A stretch of DNA of 64,000 bases from positions 8,475,529 to 8,539,528 of the forward strand of contig OX638132.1 in the NCBI GenBank assembly GCA_951804985.1. The letters run 5' to 3'. Below, in pieces: positions 1 through 11,295 of the stretch (its first letter is position 1; each line of letters starts with the position of its first letter). The stretch comes from Dryomyza anilis. Taxonomy: Eukaryota; Arthropoda; Insecta; Diptera; Dryomyzidae. The translations under genes were made by a program, and so were the position numbers. The notes beneath the pieces are model-generated. The model saw nothing but the letters and a program-made list of their open reading frames with translations, made no database searches and had not been told where the DNA came from.

Positions 1-554
1 TGCTGCTATATTTTAATAAGCATCGCCGCAGTTACCACTTGGCGGGGTGCGGATTGAGGCGGTTGCTTTGCCCAAGGATGCGATTGAAGGCAGATAAAGT
101 CGTTGCTATTGCTGCGATGCTATAGTGGCTGATGATGTTGTAAGTATTAAGAGTGGTGGTAGTTGCTGCTGTGGTTGTTCTGCTGGTGCATTTTTTTTTT
201 TTTTGCTATCTTGTCGATATACTTAATGGTGAGTTTTATCTGTAAAGATGTTCGTTGTCGACGCACATTTGCTTTTATTCCTGATTTATTTTTCTTCACC
301 CATTTGCAATGGCTTCTTTACCAACTTCTTTTTTAGATTATCTTCCTTTTTGCTGTATATTTTGTATGCAGTTTGATTTTAAGTGCTGCAATGTAGGTAA
401 AATGACAATTTGCACGAGATGAATCAAAAAGTAGTACCACAGCAACACAATGTACAATAATAAAAAGCAAAAAATAAATACCTAAATTACACAATTTACA
501 AAAAATTTGCTCTTTTTTTTTTAGAAATTAACTAACGCTCAGGGAATGCTCCAA
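1..554. other. Intergenic, no gene recognised
   Basis: The first 180 bases are GC-richer with GCTG/GTTG-type triplet runs on the plus strand. The rest is AT-rich with T tracts. No open frame with family features is visible. The triplet-rich start resembles untranslated leader or enhancer sequence of fly genes, but nothing proves that. Confidence 0.4.
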
Positions 555-1660
555 AAAGTAAAGAGAAAAACGAAAGTACGGAAATGTTCTACAAACGTAT
601 GATGCGCCTACAGAACGTATTCTCTGTTATTAAGATTCGTAGCGAGATTGTTCCACAAACGTATGATGCGACTAAAGCACGATTTCTCTATGTAATGAGT
701 GGTTCTGATGAACAACGTAGGTGTGAGCATAGTTCAATGATCGAGTAGAACGAGAGACCACTCGACCAAGTGAAATCAGGCTATGTATTTCTCTCAAACA
801 CTTAAAAAATGCATACCGTATCGTTCTTTGGTGGTCAAGAGACTCATTAGAGGATACAATATTTTCGTCTCCCCTATTAAATATATCGCATGTAGTTGAA
901 TTCGGTCCAGGAAATTCAAGAAGACTTTTAGAGGTCCTGCTCAAATGTTCGAGTTGTATTCCATCTTAGACCGAATACGGATGATATAGACATTGCGTAA
1001 ATCAGCGGACGTGAAGTAAGTATTACGCCGTTTTAGAAAACCTAGACCACTTCTTTCGACAGGAGCAGCTGACTCCGCAAAATTCACAGCACCCATATTT
1101 AGGCGAGAGAGAGATTAGTCCATTTTTTTTTGTGAGATGACAAACAACATTGGGTCGTGTTCAACTCTAAAAACACATAAAATCAACACACAAAGAGTTT
1201 GGGCATTTGAATTATAAATGTTACTGATATCTGCAAAGAAACGAATTGGGTTCTGGGTCAATCACAGGAGGTAATAGATAAATACCAGAATTAAGGACGT
1301 GTATATGTACTCCATTGGATAGACTCCAGTAAATTGATAGAATGCTGTTCTGAAACAACACAATCCACTACAACTGATATTGTACGACCCTGGTGAAAAC
1401 TCGATATCCATCGATCGTAAGAATTACCAAAGCCATATGGAATTTATTTTGATACCACACTCGATTAAAAGTCTTGAAAATATATTGAGCAATAACCTTA
1501 CTCTCTCCGAACAGTTGAATATAATTATTCCACTTTTTGGAGAGGCCCACCAACAAGGCACCGTTGGATCTGGTCTTGCGAAAACCATATATCTGGTAAC
1601 TTAGTATTTCGTTGTGCTCCAGATAGTTCACAAAGGAAAATTATTAAGTTTTCTAGTTCG
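555..1660 (-). mobile_element. Decayed LINE (non-LTR retrotransposon) reverse-transcriptase fragment
   Basis: Two parts of a LINE reverse transcriptase can be read on the minus strand. The upstream part (1631 to 1368) has the finger/palm start: a YGFRKTRS block, a GESKV block and FNRVW in place of the usual F-DRVW. The downstream part (about 1075 to 560) has the thumb/C-terminal blocks FTSADL, SKMEYNSNI, FLDRIQLHAIYLIGE, a frameshifted SRSTRSLNYAHTYVV and finally FSRIIRLWNNL. These blocks are typical of Jockey/CR1/L2-type elements. Several stops, at least two frameshifts and loss of the stretch carrying the YADD-type catalytic box show that it is dead. Nothing of the 5' ORF or endonuclease is seen. 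The long open frame at 672-944 is partly this LINE and partly a wrong frame. The clade is not settled. Confidence 0.75.
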
Positions 1661-2216
1661 GTAATTGGCAGCATTCGTAGCCTAGCAAATTTTCAGGACT
1701 GGCCAGACATTGATTGGCAGAATCAGATACAATAACTAATTCCATAACAAGTACAATAATTCGTAATTCAACTACAGAACTTTTGTTTTTTGTTTTATGC
1801 AATATAAAAAATAAAAAAACAAAAAAAAAAACTGTCTGCTAACAAATACATTTTACGCTCAAGATACATGAATCCTGAATCCTGACTCCGGAATCCGTAT
1901 TAAACTCTAAACGGGTTTGCCTGTGACGGAGAAGCGAATGGGGGATGTGGTTTGAATTTGATCAACAGTTGATACTGCACAGTATCAGGTGCTGCACTGT
2001 CTTGAATGAGCCGCGCAATTTCAAAGGTTTCGGCGCACGTGAAACAAATTCTTTAAAAGCGCTCATATTACATGATGATTATTAACAATGCGGCAGCAGC
2101 AGCAACGACGTACGGATGAGCGTACGATTCTTGCGAAAGGATAGAGTTTTAGTTACTGACAGAGCGCCAAGAACGTGCATTATGCTAGGGCATAAATTAT
2201 GTCTGAGTTGAACAGA
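1661..2216. other. Intergenic, AT-rich
   Basis: No gene recognised. Around 1860-1900 there is a short run of related CCTGAATC/CCGGAATC units. A poly-A/poly-T stretch lies at 1800-1835. Confidence 0.4.
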
Positions 2217-2349
2217 CACAGAAAAAAATTTTACTTCATGTGATTGATAACTACAATACATCAATGTTATGAATTCAATATCAATTTGATGAATGATCGA
2301 AAAAATGTTCTTCAATATGATGAACTATATCATATTAATGTTTTCAACA

Positions 2350-3590
2350 GGGACAGGGACAGCAAACGACGCAATATTTCTTGCCGCTCTTTTGACATTT
2401 CTCTTCAGTAAGGTTTGTCATTTCATGATGGAAAGATATACGAGCCAACAACGAGTCGAAATTATTAAAATTTACTACCGAAATTCGGAGTCAGTGGCCT
2501 CAACGTTAAGAGCGCTACGTCCAATTTATGGTCGTCATAATCGTCCTAGCAGATCAACAATTGAGCGTCTAGTGGAAAAATTTGAATCCACAGGCACAGT
2601 ACAAAATGTTCCCCTGCCAGTGAGACATAGAAGTGCCCGTACCTGAGAATATTGCTACCGCTGAGGCTTCAGTTGAAGAAAGCCCAAATGTGTCTCTCAC
2701 ACGTCGTTCTCAAGCGTTAGGCATCTCTGTGACGTCCTTGTGGCGAATTTTGCGAAAAGATCTTGGCCTACATCCTTACAAAATCAAATTGACGCAAGAA
2801 CTGAAGGCGCTTGAAGCGTCGTATGTTCGTGAATTGGGCTGAGCAACAACTTGAAAATGATTCGGATTTTCATCGAAAAATCATCTTCAGCGATGAGGCA
2901 CATTTCTGGCTGAATGGCTTCGTCAACAAACAAAATATGCATTATTGGTCAGACAGCAATCCACACGTACTCCATGAGTCATCATTGCATCCCGAAAAAA
3001 TTACGGTTTGGTGCGGTGTATGGTCCGGCGGCGTCATTGGGCCGTACTTCTTCCGTGATGATAAAGACCGGCACGTTACTGTGAATGGAAATCGCTACCG
3101 TTCAATGATAACCGAATATTTTTGGCCCCAATTGAATGATATAGACTTGGAGGACATTTCGTTCCAACAGGACGGCGCCACAAGCCACACAGCGAATGCC
3201 ACAATCAGTTTATTGGAAACCAATTTTGGAGAACGTGTTATCTCACGAAATGGTCCAGTTGATTGGCCGCCTCGGTCGTGCGATTTGACGCCGTTAGACT
3301 ATTTCCTGTGGTGCTACGTCAAGTCTATGGTCTATGCCAACAAGCCAGCGACGATTGATGAACTTCGTACGAATATCGAACGTGAAATTTCAGCAGTATC
3401 GCCGATTTATGCTTGAAAACTGTCGAAAATTGGGTTCAGCGTCTGGACTTCTGGGTGGCCATGCCCGGGTTGGCCATGCAAAAGAAATCGAGTTCCATAA
3501 ATAATGGCATCGAACGGTATCCTATAAAAGTAATAAAGAATTTCATTGATATCCAAAACCTTTTGTAGCGCTCTTATTGAAAAACCCTTT
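2350..3590 (+). mobile_element. rosa-type (DD41D) mariner element, degenerate
   Basis: This is a Tc1/mariner-superfamily DNA transposon relic. The right end is preserved up to about 3590 (GTAGCGCTCTTATTGAAAAA just inside, then a TA). No matching inverted repeat is present on the left, so the 5' end is probably lost or rearranged. It lies inside MITE-1 copy A0, whose sequence resumes at 3591 with the CATCATATTGAAGAA motif. The transposase pseudogene is described separately. Confidence 0.8.
2425..3530 (+). pseudogene. Mariner transposase pseudogene, DD41D (rosa) type
   Basis: The N-terminus (from ATG 2425/2428) starts MERYTSQQRVEI and has the DUF4817-type helix-turn-helix seen in many insect mariner relatives. 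The catalytic domain shows the first Asp in IIFSDEAHFW, the second in FQQDGATSHTA and the third in DLTPLDYFLW. I count 41 residues between the second and third Asp, the spacing that defines the DD41D group first described as rosa in Ceratitis rosa. The reading frame changes near 2633-2646, near 2811 and near 3396, so it cannot make a full transposase. The C-terminal part (KTVENWVQRLDF) is read in the fourth segment, 3396 to about 3530. All three catalytic Asp are intact. The damage is indels, not loss of the active site. Confidence 0.85.
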
Positions 3591-3690
3591 ATATGTACAT
3601 CATATTGAAGAATGCTGTTTATCAAACCAAATTTAAATCAAAATATTTATTTTTTGTTAATTTTTTCCTATACTTCTCAGTTCTCAAGTA

Positions 3691-4474
3691 CACAGAATAA
3701 AATGTACATCATATTGATGAATTCCGTTCTTCAAACCATGATTCATTGTATTGAAGAATCATACATAATATTAATGACTAACGCCATTATTGTTATGCTA
3801 TCATAAATATGAGGAACGCTTGGTAACTGTCGAAAAAGTGTACTTCAATATGATAAACTGTATGAGAAGAATACGTTGTTCATTAATATGATGATGAACC
3901 AAAATATAAAATACAACATATGTGTTCATCGTATTGAAGAACACTGTTCATTAAACCAAATTTATATCAAAATATTTTTTTTTGTTCATTTTGTGACGTA
4001 CTTCTCAGTTCTCAAATAGTTCTTGTGTGTTATTTCTTATATAATGCTTGCTCGATATGCATAAATTAATAAAATGACTTATAATATATTTATTATAATT
4101 ACAACTTTTTATTAATAAAAAGTTATATTTATAAAAAATATATTTTTGAAAAAGAAAAATCTGAAAAATTATTTTTTGCCCGAAAATTTTTCTTTCGGAT
4201 ATTTTTTTTTTCATTTTTTTACTGTTATTTTTTAAATAAAATTTTTACAACACTTATTTTTCGAATTATTTTATAAAAAAAAAAAAAATTGAGAAATTAT
4301 TATGAACAATTTCATCAATATGACAATTCAAATTCATTGTATTGAATATTTAATGAATGCATTCATTAGTTTGTCATTTAATGAACGTTGGTATCAATAT
4401 GATGAATCTGGTAGTTGGTGAAAAAATTCATAATATTTATGAAGAATTTACATATTGAATTTTTTTTTTCTGTG
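3691..4474 (+). mobile_element. MITE-1 copy A1, inserted in A0
   Basis: A complete 784-bp copy with terminal inverted repeats CACAGAATAAAA and the inverse ending in TTTTTCTGTG, flanked by TA on both sides (3689-3690 and 4475-4476). It interrupts A0 between TTCTCAAG and GTTCTTGTATG. Copy A1 itself contains the uninterrupted form of that site, TCTCAAATAGTTCTTG at about 4012, so the empty target and the TA duplication are both visible. Confidence 0.85.
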
Positions 4475-4917
4475 TAGTTCTTGTATGTTATTTCTTATGT
4501 AATGCTTGAAATGTATAAATTAGTAAAATGTTTTATAATATATTTATTTATAATTACAACTTTTTATTTATTAAAAATATATAAAAACAATTTTTGATAA
4601 AAACCTTTTTTTTAATTTTGTATTTGTATTTTTTATTAGATTTTTTTTTTCAACAAAAAAAAAAAAAAAATTACGAAGAAATTTTTTTTTTCGGAAATTT
4701 TTGTATTAGTTGTTCTTTCGAAAAAAAAAAATTTACGAAGTAAATCTCAAAATTCTCAAAATAATAATTAAATTCGATGTTTATGAAACTCATATTTAAC
4801 ATTGAAAACATTATTTTCAAAAATGATATCATTGATATGATAAATCTGCTAGTTGGTGAAAAAAATTCATAATATTTATGAATAAAATCATCATATTCAT
4901 GAATTTTTTTTTCTGTG

Positions 4918-5992
4918 GAACAGAGCAGCGCAGAACACAGCTTCGAGTACGACGAGAATGAAAACGAGATGAAGTCTTCGAGATGAAGGACGAAGACTTG
5001 AAGGAGTAACTGTTTGCTTGTATTTCTTGTTGTTGTTGTTGGTTGCACATATTTGCAACAACATAGTTTTGTACAGCTTGCATGTTTGAAACTCTTGTTG
5101 TTCTGCTTTGCCGGTTGCCTGGAACGCCGGCAACTTGAAAATTAATTGACAATCGATACTTTCAAAAATTAAATGTTTTTTAGTGTTATGTTTGTTGTTG
5201 GCTATTGTTGAATATGTTGATGTTGTTGTAACTGCAACTACCATGGGATATGCAAGTTGCGCCTGCTTATGCTGGCTGCTCCTGCCACTCCGCATTGCAT
5301 GTTGCCACACGCATCCGCATTGTAACCGAAAGAAAGCAGACTTTCGATCGATAATTCTTACTTATTTATTACTTTAATTAACGTTTGTGCTCCACTCATA
5401 ACTTGCGCGCAAATATTTCTTATCATGTGCGTTCGTTCGCACAAAGTTCACACATAAATTTCTGTCAAAAGTCATTAATTTTGTCGATAACTTTACTAAT
5501 TAAACAGTGATCAAACTGAAGAGAATTTTCAAAAGTACTGCTTCTAAGAATTTCTGAACAAATTGAAAGATATTTGAAACAAATTTGAAAGTTATTTGTC
5601 GTATATTGTAGATCAGGTTTGAAACTTTCCAACAGAAACTAGCAGGTCTGTTCAGGCGTAAATTCAGAAATGAAAGCATGTAGATGTCTGAAATACAGCT
5701 GATGTCAATTCATGCACTTAATTTTACTTTTATTACTTTTTCGATTTTTATCAAAGGTTTATGTTTTGGCTTTCGATTGAATTTCATATAAAATTTGTAA
5801 ACAAAAGGTTTTGAATTCGATACCTCATTAAAAATTGTACACCGAAAAAAGAAATCATTGAAAATACCCTAAACTCAATTGCAAAACCCTTTATAATTAA
5901 AACTGTGCGTGCATTAAATTCACGAATTAATGAATTCATGCATTAAATTCATGTCTGCAGACAAATTTGTATAAATTAAATCTCAAGGTGTT
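4918..5992. other. Intergenic island, no gene recognised
   Basis: 4918-5350 is less AT-rich, with GTT/GTTGTT triplet runs and fragments of open frame on both strands that match no family known to me. 5350-5992 is AT-rich. Near 5905-5955 a CATTAAATTCA motif is repeated in direct and inverted orientation. Confidence 0.4.
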
Positions 5993-6814
5993 TACACGGA
6001 AAAAAAGTAATAAATTATACAAACAAAGAAATTCTTCAATATGATGAATTTACTCATAAATATTATGAATTTTTTCACCAACTACTTGATTCATCATATT
6101 GATATCATCGTTCATTAAATGACATATTAATTAATGCATTTATTATATATATGAACAAGATATTCAATACTACGAATTTGAATTGTCATATTGATGAATT
6201 TGTTCATAATATTTTTTCACAAAAATTTTTTTTTTTTATAAAATAATTCGAAAAAAATGTGTTGTAAAATTTTTATTTAAAAAGTAACAGTAAACAAATT
6301 AAAAAAAAATAAGCGAAAAAAAATGTTCCGGACAAAAAAAAATTTTCCGAAAAAAAAAATTAATTCGAAAAAAAAAATTTTTTTGGAAAACAAAAATTAA
6401 AAAAAAAAAAAAAAATTTTTTTTCAAAAATATATTTTTATATATTTATGCATGTCGAGCAAGCGTTATATACAAAATAACACTCAAGAACTACTTGAGAA
6501 GTACAGCAAACAAATGAACGAACAAAAATATGTTGATAGGAATTTGGTTTAATGAACTGCGTACTTCAATATGATGCACATATATGTTGTATTGTATATT
6601 TTGGTTCTTCAATATGATGAAACGTATTCTTCACATACAGTTCATCATATTGAAGTACACTTTTTCGACAGTTACCAAGCGTTCTTCATATTTATGATAG
6701 CATTCATAACAATAATGGCGTTAGTCATTAATATTATGAATGGTTCTTCAATACAATGAATCATGGTTTGAAGAACGGAATTCATCAATATGATATACAT
6801 TTTTTTTCTGTGTA
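5993..6814 (-). mobile_element. MITE-1 copy B
   Basis: Opposite orientation to A1. It starts TA-CACGGAAAAAA and ends TTTTTTTTCTGTG-TA (TA at 6813-6814). The order of internal blocks is the inverse of A1: coiled AATATGATGAA motifs, a T/A-rich centre, the GTCGAGCAAGCGTTATAT block, then the ACAGTTACCAAGCG block. It is a useful partner for rebuilding the family consensus. Noncoding. Confidence 0.8.
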
Positions 6815-7021
6815 TACTAAATAAATGTATTTCTTTTGAAATAATATAGCTCTACTACCTTTTGTTAGTTTTTAAATGCATTTGTATTTATTTTAATTAA
6901 TTTTTTTTTTAATTAATTTTGGCAGTCATATTATGAATATGTGGTATAACTGAAATGTAAGACTTATTTGTTGGTGATTCCATTGAGTCGTCAGAACTAA
7001 TAATGATTAGTGATGCCTCCC

Positions 7022-7245
7022 TACACCCAAAAAAAAAATTCCTCAAATCCCATTAAAATTGGTCAATAGGACAATTATTGATTTAATAGTATTCCAAAAA
7101 TAAATATGTTCATGTAAAATCAATGGCAATGTCATGGTATTTTCTAGTATTTAATGGTATTTTCCGATTAAAATAATAATTTATCCTATTGACTATTTGT
7201 AATAGTAAAAAACTATTATTTATATAGTATTTTTTTCTGGATGTA
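7022..7245 (+). mobile_element. MITE-2, short copy
   Basis: About 220 bp bounded by TA-CACCCAAAAAAAA and TTTTTTCTGGATG-TA. Inside, GGTCAATAGGACAATTATTG and the inverse CCTATTGAC block form a subterminal pair. Related copies in this window are at 8092, 15288, 23085, 30092 and 42838. Confidence 0.8.
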
Positions 7246-7385
7246 TATATAATTTTTGTTATACACGTTTTCAAGTAAATATACATATTTATTTCTACTT
7301 ATATTTTCTTTTAGTTTTATTTGTACTATATATATTACATTGTTTTATAATTATAATTGATATATCTTAATTTGTTTATCAATTA

Positions 7386-7390
7386 ATTAT

Positions 7391-7466
<76 letters not shown>

Positions 7467-7774
7467 GTGTGGCGCTACAGTCCTGTATAGAACTTCGGCC
7501 GAGCTCTCTCACCATTTTGAGCTGTGTGTGTTATATTTGTACTCAAAGTGGTGGGACCTACAGTTTATTACCGAATCCGAACGGCGGGTGAGAGCTTTTC
7601 ATAGGCAATGGTTTTACTCTCGTAGGTTTGCCATTTACTGACGAGAGGTAGCGCGGTATAGAAAAATGTTTCTATGAAAAGATGTTGTTTGCCCCAGTCA
7701 AGGCTTGAACCGGGGACCTTTCGGCTCGCAGTCCAACGCACTAACCACTGAGCTACCGCGTCATTATATTAATA
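7386..7774 (-). mobile_element. tRNA-derived SINE, copy 1, with 12-bp target duplication
   Basis: A short retroposon on the minus strand. The head (7762 to about 7690) is tRNA-like, with a Pol III box A (TAGCTCAGTGG) and box B (GGTTCAAGCC). It continues in a roughly 220-bp tRNA-unrelated body and ends in an (ATT)n tail (on the plus strand AAT units, 7398 to about 7466). The perfect 12-bp direct repeat ATTATATTAATA lies outside the tail (7386-7397) and outside the head (7763-7774). This is the target-site duplication expected of LINE-mediated retroposition. No coding capacity. Two more copies are at 11837-12151 and 43333-43638. Confidence 0.9.
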
Positions 7775-8091
7775 CAAATTTTATTTAACTTACTTCCTCT
7801 TTCTGTATTTCGAAACGAAAGACTATTAGATGAAAGTGATTTAATTTTACATAAATTCCAAAATTTTAAAAGTCAAATAACATGAAATCAAAATTTATGT
7901 GACGAAATTTTAACGTCAAATATCAATTCCGGGTTCGTTTCGAAATCCAGAAAATGGGTATTAATTATCACAACAAAATAATATAAATGCAGAATGTAGT
8001 ACAATTAAAATCATATGTAGTAATTTTTGTACATGTAGTTATTTTAATACAATAGTATTAAAATTTTGTATAGAAATGCATTCAAAGTATG

Positions 8092-8956
8092 TACACTCAG
8101 AAGAATATGTACCATTAAGTACTTAATGGTATGACCATTGATCTTATGGTTCATGTATTAGTAGTTTTTTCTTTTTAAATCAAAAGTTTTCTTATTAATT
8201 TGACAGTATTCGAAAAATTCAGCACCATAAATTTAAATATTTCAAAATTATTATTTTTAATAGAATAAATACTATTATTTCAATGGTTTCCTCCTATAAT
8301 AGTAAAGGTGGCAAAAAAATACATAAAAACGAATAAAAACATGTTCGTTTTGTACGTCATTCTGCGTGTTTTTTTTGTGATAATCGACATTATGACGCGT
8401 TTATAATTGGTAAGAACTCAATGGATTTAATGTAATTTCATTATATTTAAACTTTTTATTTTATTTATTACAGAAAATAAATAATACATCGAATTTCTAT
8501 TGTAGCAACGGACTCAAAAATATGTGCAGACTCAAGTATTACATTCAATTATTGGAAACTGAAGCGAACAATAAATGTGTTATAATCTTTTGCAACGAGA
8601 AGTGTCTTTTTATGTGTGTGATTTATAAAAGTGAATTTCCATTTCGACATATAAACAAACTAAAATATACAATAAATTAACTAAAATCCATTTTGGTTTT
8701 AATAAATTATTAGGAAAATTTAATTCGACTATACCATAAAAGTAATAATACGTATCAATTAAATATTTATAGGTCTTGCTTATTGTAATTAAAAGAATAC
8801 ATTATAAAATGTATGGTACAACATCATATTGTATTAAAAATTTGAATATTATTAAACTAATGGTGCGCTTGGTGCCTATTGACCAATTTTAATAGTATAA
8901 ATTTTTGATTTTCTATTGAAATACTATTAATTTACCATGATTTATTTCTGGGTGTA
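8092..8956 (+). mobile_element. MITE-2, long variant
   Basis: Bounded by TA-CACTCAGAAGAAT and TTTATTTCTGGGTG-TA. The right subterminal part carries CCTATTGACCAATTTTAATA as in the short copies, but the interior (about 600 bp) is not shared with them. Either it is an older, longer family member or it has captured unrelated sequence. Confidence 0.65.
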
Positions 8957-9159
8957 TTTATTTTCCATAAAAAAACAACTACATCAATCGGAAAAACAAA
9001 TAAATTTGCTTTTGAGCGTAAATCAAATACATATGTATATATTATTAACATTTTTATATATTTTAAATACAGTAATTTTTCGGTGTACTTTAAATATTTA
9101 AAAATTAAATAGTTTAATGTGACACTTTAAATCAAGGTACAGAAAATGGCAGCTAGAGT

Positions 9160-9340
9160 GCTAAGCATTTTTTGTTGGCTCGTGAGCTAATAGAATTTTG
9201 GCTCACATGCTGAGAGCCCAAAGTAGAAGAGCCAATAAATTTGGCTCGCTACGAGCAGAGCCGAATATTTTTAAGAGCTAAATATTTCTTTTTTCGAGCC
9301 AAAAGTTGGCTCTTTTTCGGTTCTTATTCTTTTTTGTACG
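9160..9340. repeat. Cluster of GAGCC/GGCTC motifs
   Basis: About ten GAGCC or GGCTC pentamers lie within 180 bp in an AT-rich setting. Clusters of short motifs near ends are typical of hAT-type elements, but no terminal repeat or target duplication was found, so the nature of this stretch is open. Confidence 0.35.
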
Positions 9341-9422
9341 CTACATTTCGTATACTGTACCTATACCTAGAAAAATAATATTTAGAACATTTTGTCACTG
9401 GCATGCCAAAGAGGCGAATGTG

Positions 9423-10410
9423 TACACGGATAAAAAAGATTTGTTTGAATATGCTTGAATGTAATTATAACGTAATACGAAATCACCATATAAATATTGA
9501 GAGTAATATCTAATTACATTATAATTGAATTGTATTATTATTTTTTTCAGATTGAAATATATTATTATACGATATTTAAACATAAATTGCTTTAATCGCG
9601 GATTTACATGAATTTACTATATTAATGTTTCTGTTGAAATATATATTTTTCATCAGATATGAATATATGTATGTTTGATATTTCTGCTATTTAACACACA
9701 CAACGTCAATTATATGTATTTGAATTATAAGTATTTGGTTATTCGTGTTTGTTAATGGGTGACAACGAATTTAAAAATAATAGCATTATTTTCATTATAT
9801 GCATGTTTGGCATTACGATATCACAATTAAATAACAGCGCTGCCTACTTTTAGCACTCACTGATACTCACATTAATACTTTTGATATAGTTCAAAAGTTC
9901 TTTTTGGTGGAAGAATTTGTTTAAGTACCACCAATTACTGTTAATACCAGATAGTGGCTGTTTGTGAAATTTCCAATTCATCCGTAAAGTATTGAACTCA
10001 AAATAGGAACAATAGATGGAAATAAAATTATAAGGTATAAATAAAATATGTGTAATCAAAATAAAATATAAGTTTAAGTTTACAATTATATAATATAAAT
10101 AAAAAAAATTTAATTTAAAAATGGGAAAAAACGAATATTGTGTAAAGTAGATATTAGCACTAAATTTACTATTTTTACATTAAAATTAAATGTAAACATA
10201 TTTATGTTTACATGTAAATAAAATGTTTTTCACATTTAAACATATATATGTTTGCAGGAAATATGTTTGAATGAAAACAAAAATATGTTTGGCTGTTATT
10301 ATAATAATGTTTGGCAATGAAATAATACTTTTGTTTGCACCAAGCTCCAAAGATATATGTAATGCCTGCAAAATTATGTTTGGGAGAGCACTTTTTTTTT
10401 GCAGCGTGTA
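9423..10410 (+). mobile_element. MITE-4 copy 1, nested in MITE-3
   Basis: Begins TA-CACGGATAAAAAAG and ends TTTTTTGCAGCGTG-TA. The intact MITE-3 copy gives the empty site GCGAATGTGCATTTTTAAA, so insertion at a TA-like dinucleotide is well supported. The same element is found at 30534-31466, with the same ends and the same GTTTGGGAGAGC block near the right end. The interior is AT-rich with short CAAACATA/TATGTTTG inverted motifs and no transposase. Confidence 0.75.
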
Positions 10411-10730
10411 TTTTTAAAAATGTTGGGAAATCAAATTATAAAGTCTGCGGTGCTTAGAAAATTAGTGAAAAATATTTTTATTATGGTTTATTCATCAATT
10501 AGTGTAACGTATGTAAAATATCTTTTGGTTTGGACAATTTATTGAATTAGAAATAAGGATTTTGGGTGGCTATATAATAACCGAAACGCAAATATTTTTG
10601 TTTTTTTGCCATAACTTTTGATGAGTACAAGATAAAATAGTCCTGTAAAGGCATTCAAAGTTTATTTTTAAAGCACCTAAGTATTAAGTGGCATCATTAT
10701 TTGAAAATAAAAATTTTTGAATTTTTGTTA

Positions 10731-11295
10731 TATGGGCCATTCCACACCAAATCGACCAGCGGTTGGAACTCACCTATTTTTTTTTAATACAAAAAATATT
10801 GATACAATTTAGAAAATAATTTTTTAAAATATGATGCAATCAAAATACCATCTTGAAATTTTGCATGAACATTAACAATAAATTGACAAAAATTTAGGTT
10901 TTTTTTCAGAATTTTAGAAAGGGTCCTTTTAAAGGACCACAATTTTGAAGTGCAAGGATAATGACCACGGGCCACATGTTACCGTTTGGAAATTACAACT
11001 TAATTTTTCTAAAAGCTTGTTCTATTATCTTTAAAACGAGCCATTAACCGAGTTTCTAGCATTTCTTGTTCAAGAGATATTTAAATATGAACAACAGTAC
11101 AAAAGTGATTTTTGGCACTTTTTTTCCAACTTTGAGCCACTGTATCTCTGGAAGTAGTGGTCGGAAAAAAAAAAAAAAAAAATGTTTAGTGCATGTCTCG
11201 ATACCCTTTATCAGTTGCCAAAAGTTCATTGAAATCGAAAAGGTAAAATCTCAAATTTGACTTTTTTTGGTCGATTTGGTGTGGAATGGCCCATA
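10731..11295. mobile_element. Foldback element FB-2, nested in MITE-3
   Basis: A 25-bp terminal inverted repeat (10733-10757 and 11269-11293) begins TGGGCCATTCCACACC and is perfect. TA flanks both sides. The interior, with AAGTGCAAGGATAATGA and GGAAGTAGTGGTCGGAAAA blocks, has a diverged relative at about 60490-60870. No open frame of interest. Confidence 0.8.

Larger units (their letters stand above)
2217..4917 (+). mobile_element. MITE-1 copy A0, host of two nested insertions
   Basis: The outer ends read CACAGAAAAAAA (2217) and the inverse TTTTTTTCTGTG (to 4917). The body is built from short inverted motifs of the type TTCATCATATTGATGAA and ATAATATTTATGAAT, with T/A-rich blocks in the middle. 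The copy is split by a mariner relic (about 2350-3590) and by a complete copy of its own family (3691-4474). Removing both leaves a body that aligns with copies A1 and B. A 7-bp direct repeat, GAACAGA, flanks it (2211-2216 plus overlap on the left, 4918-4924 on the right). The family more often shows TA. No coding capacity is seen. Confidence 0.75.

Noticed and set aside
672..944. 90-residue minus-strand frame as a gene
   Set aside because: It overlaps the decayed LINE. Part of it (SRSTRSLNYAHTYVV) is the LINE in a shifted frame.
7690..7762. Possible tRNA gene (also at 12080-12151 and 43333-43405)
   Set aside because: Box A and box B are present, but the acceptor stem does not pair and the same sequence continues in a repeated 300-bp body, so these are SINE heads.
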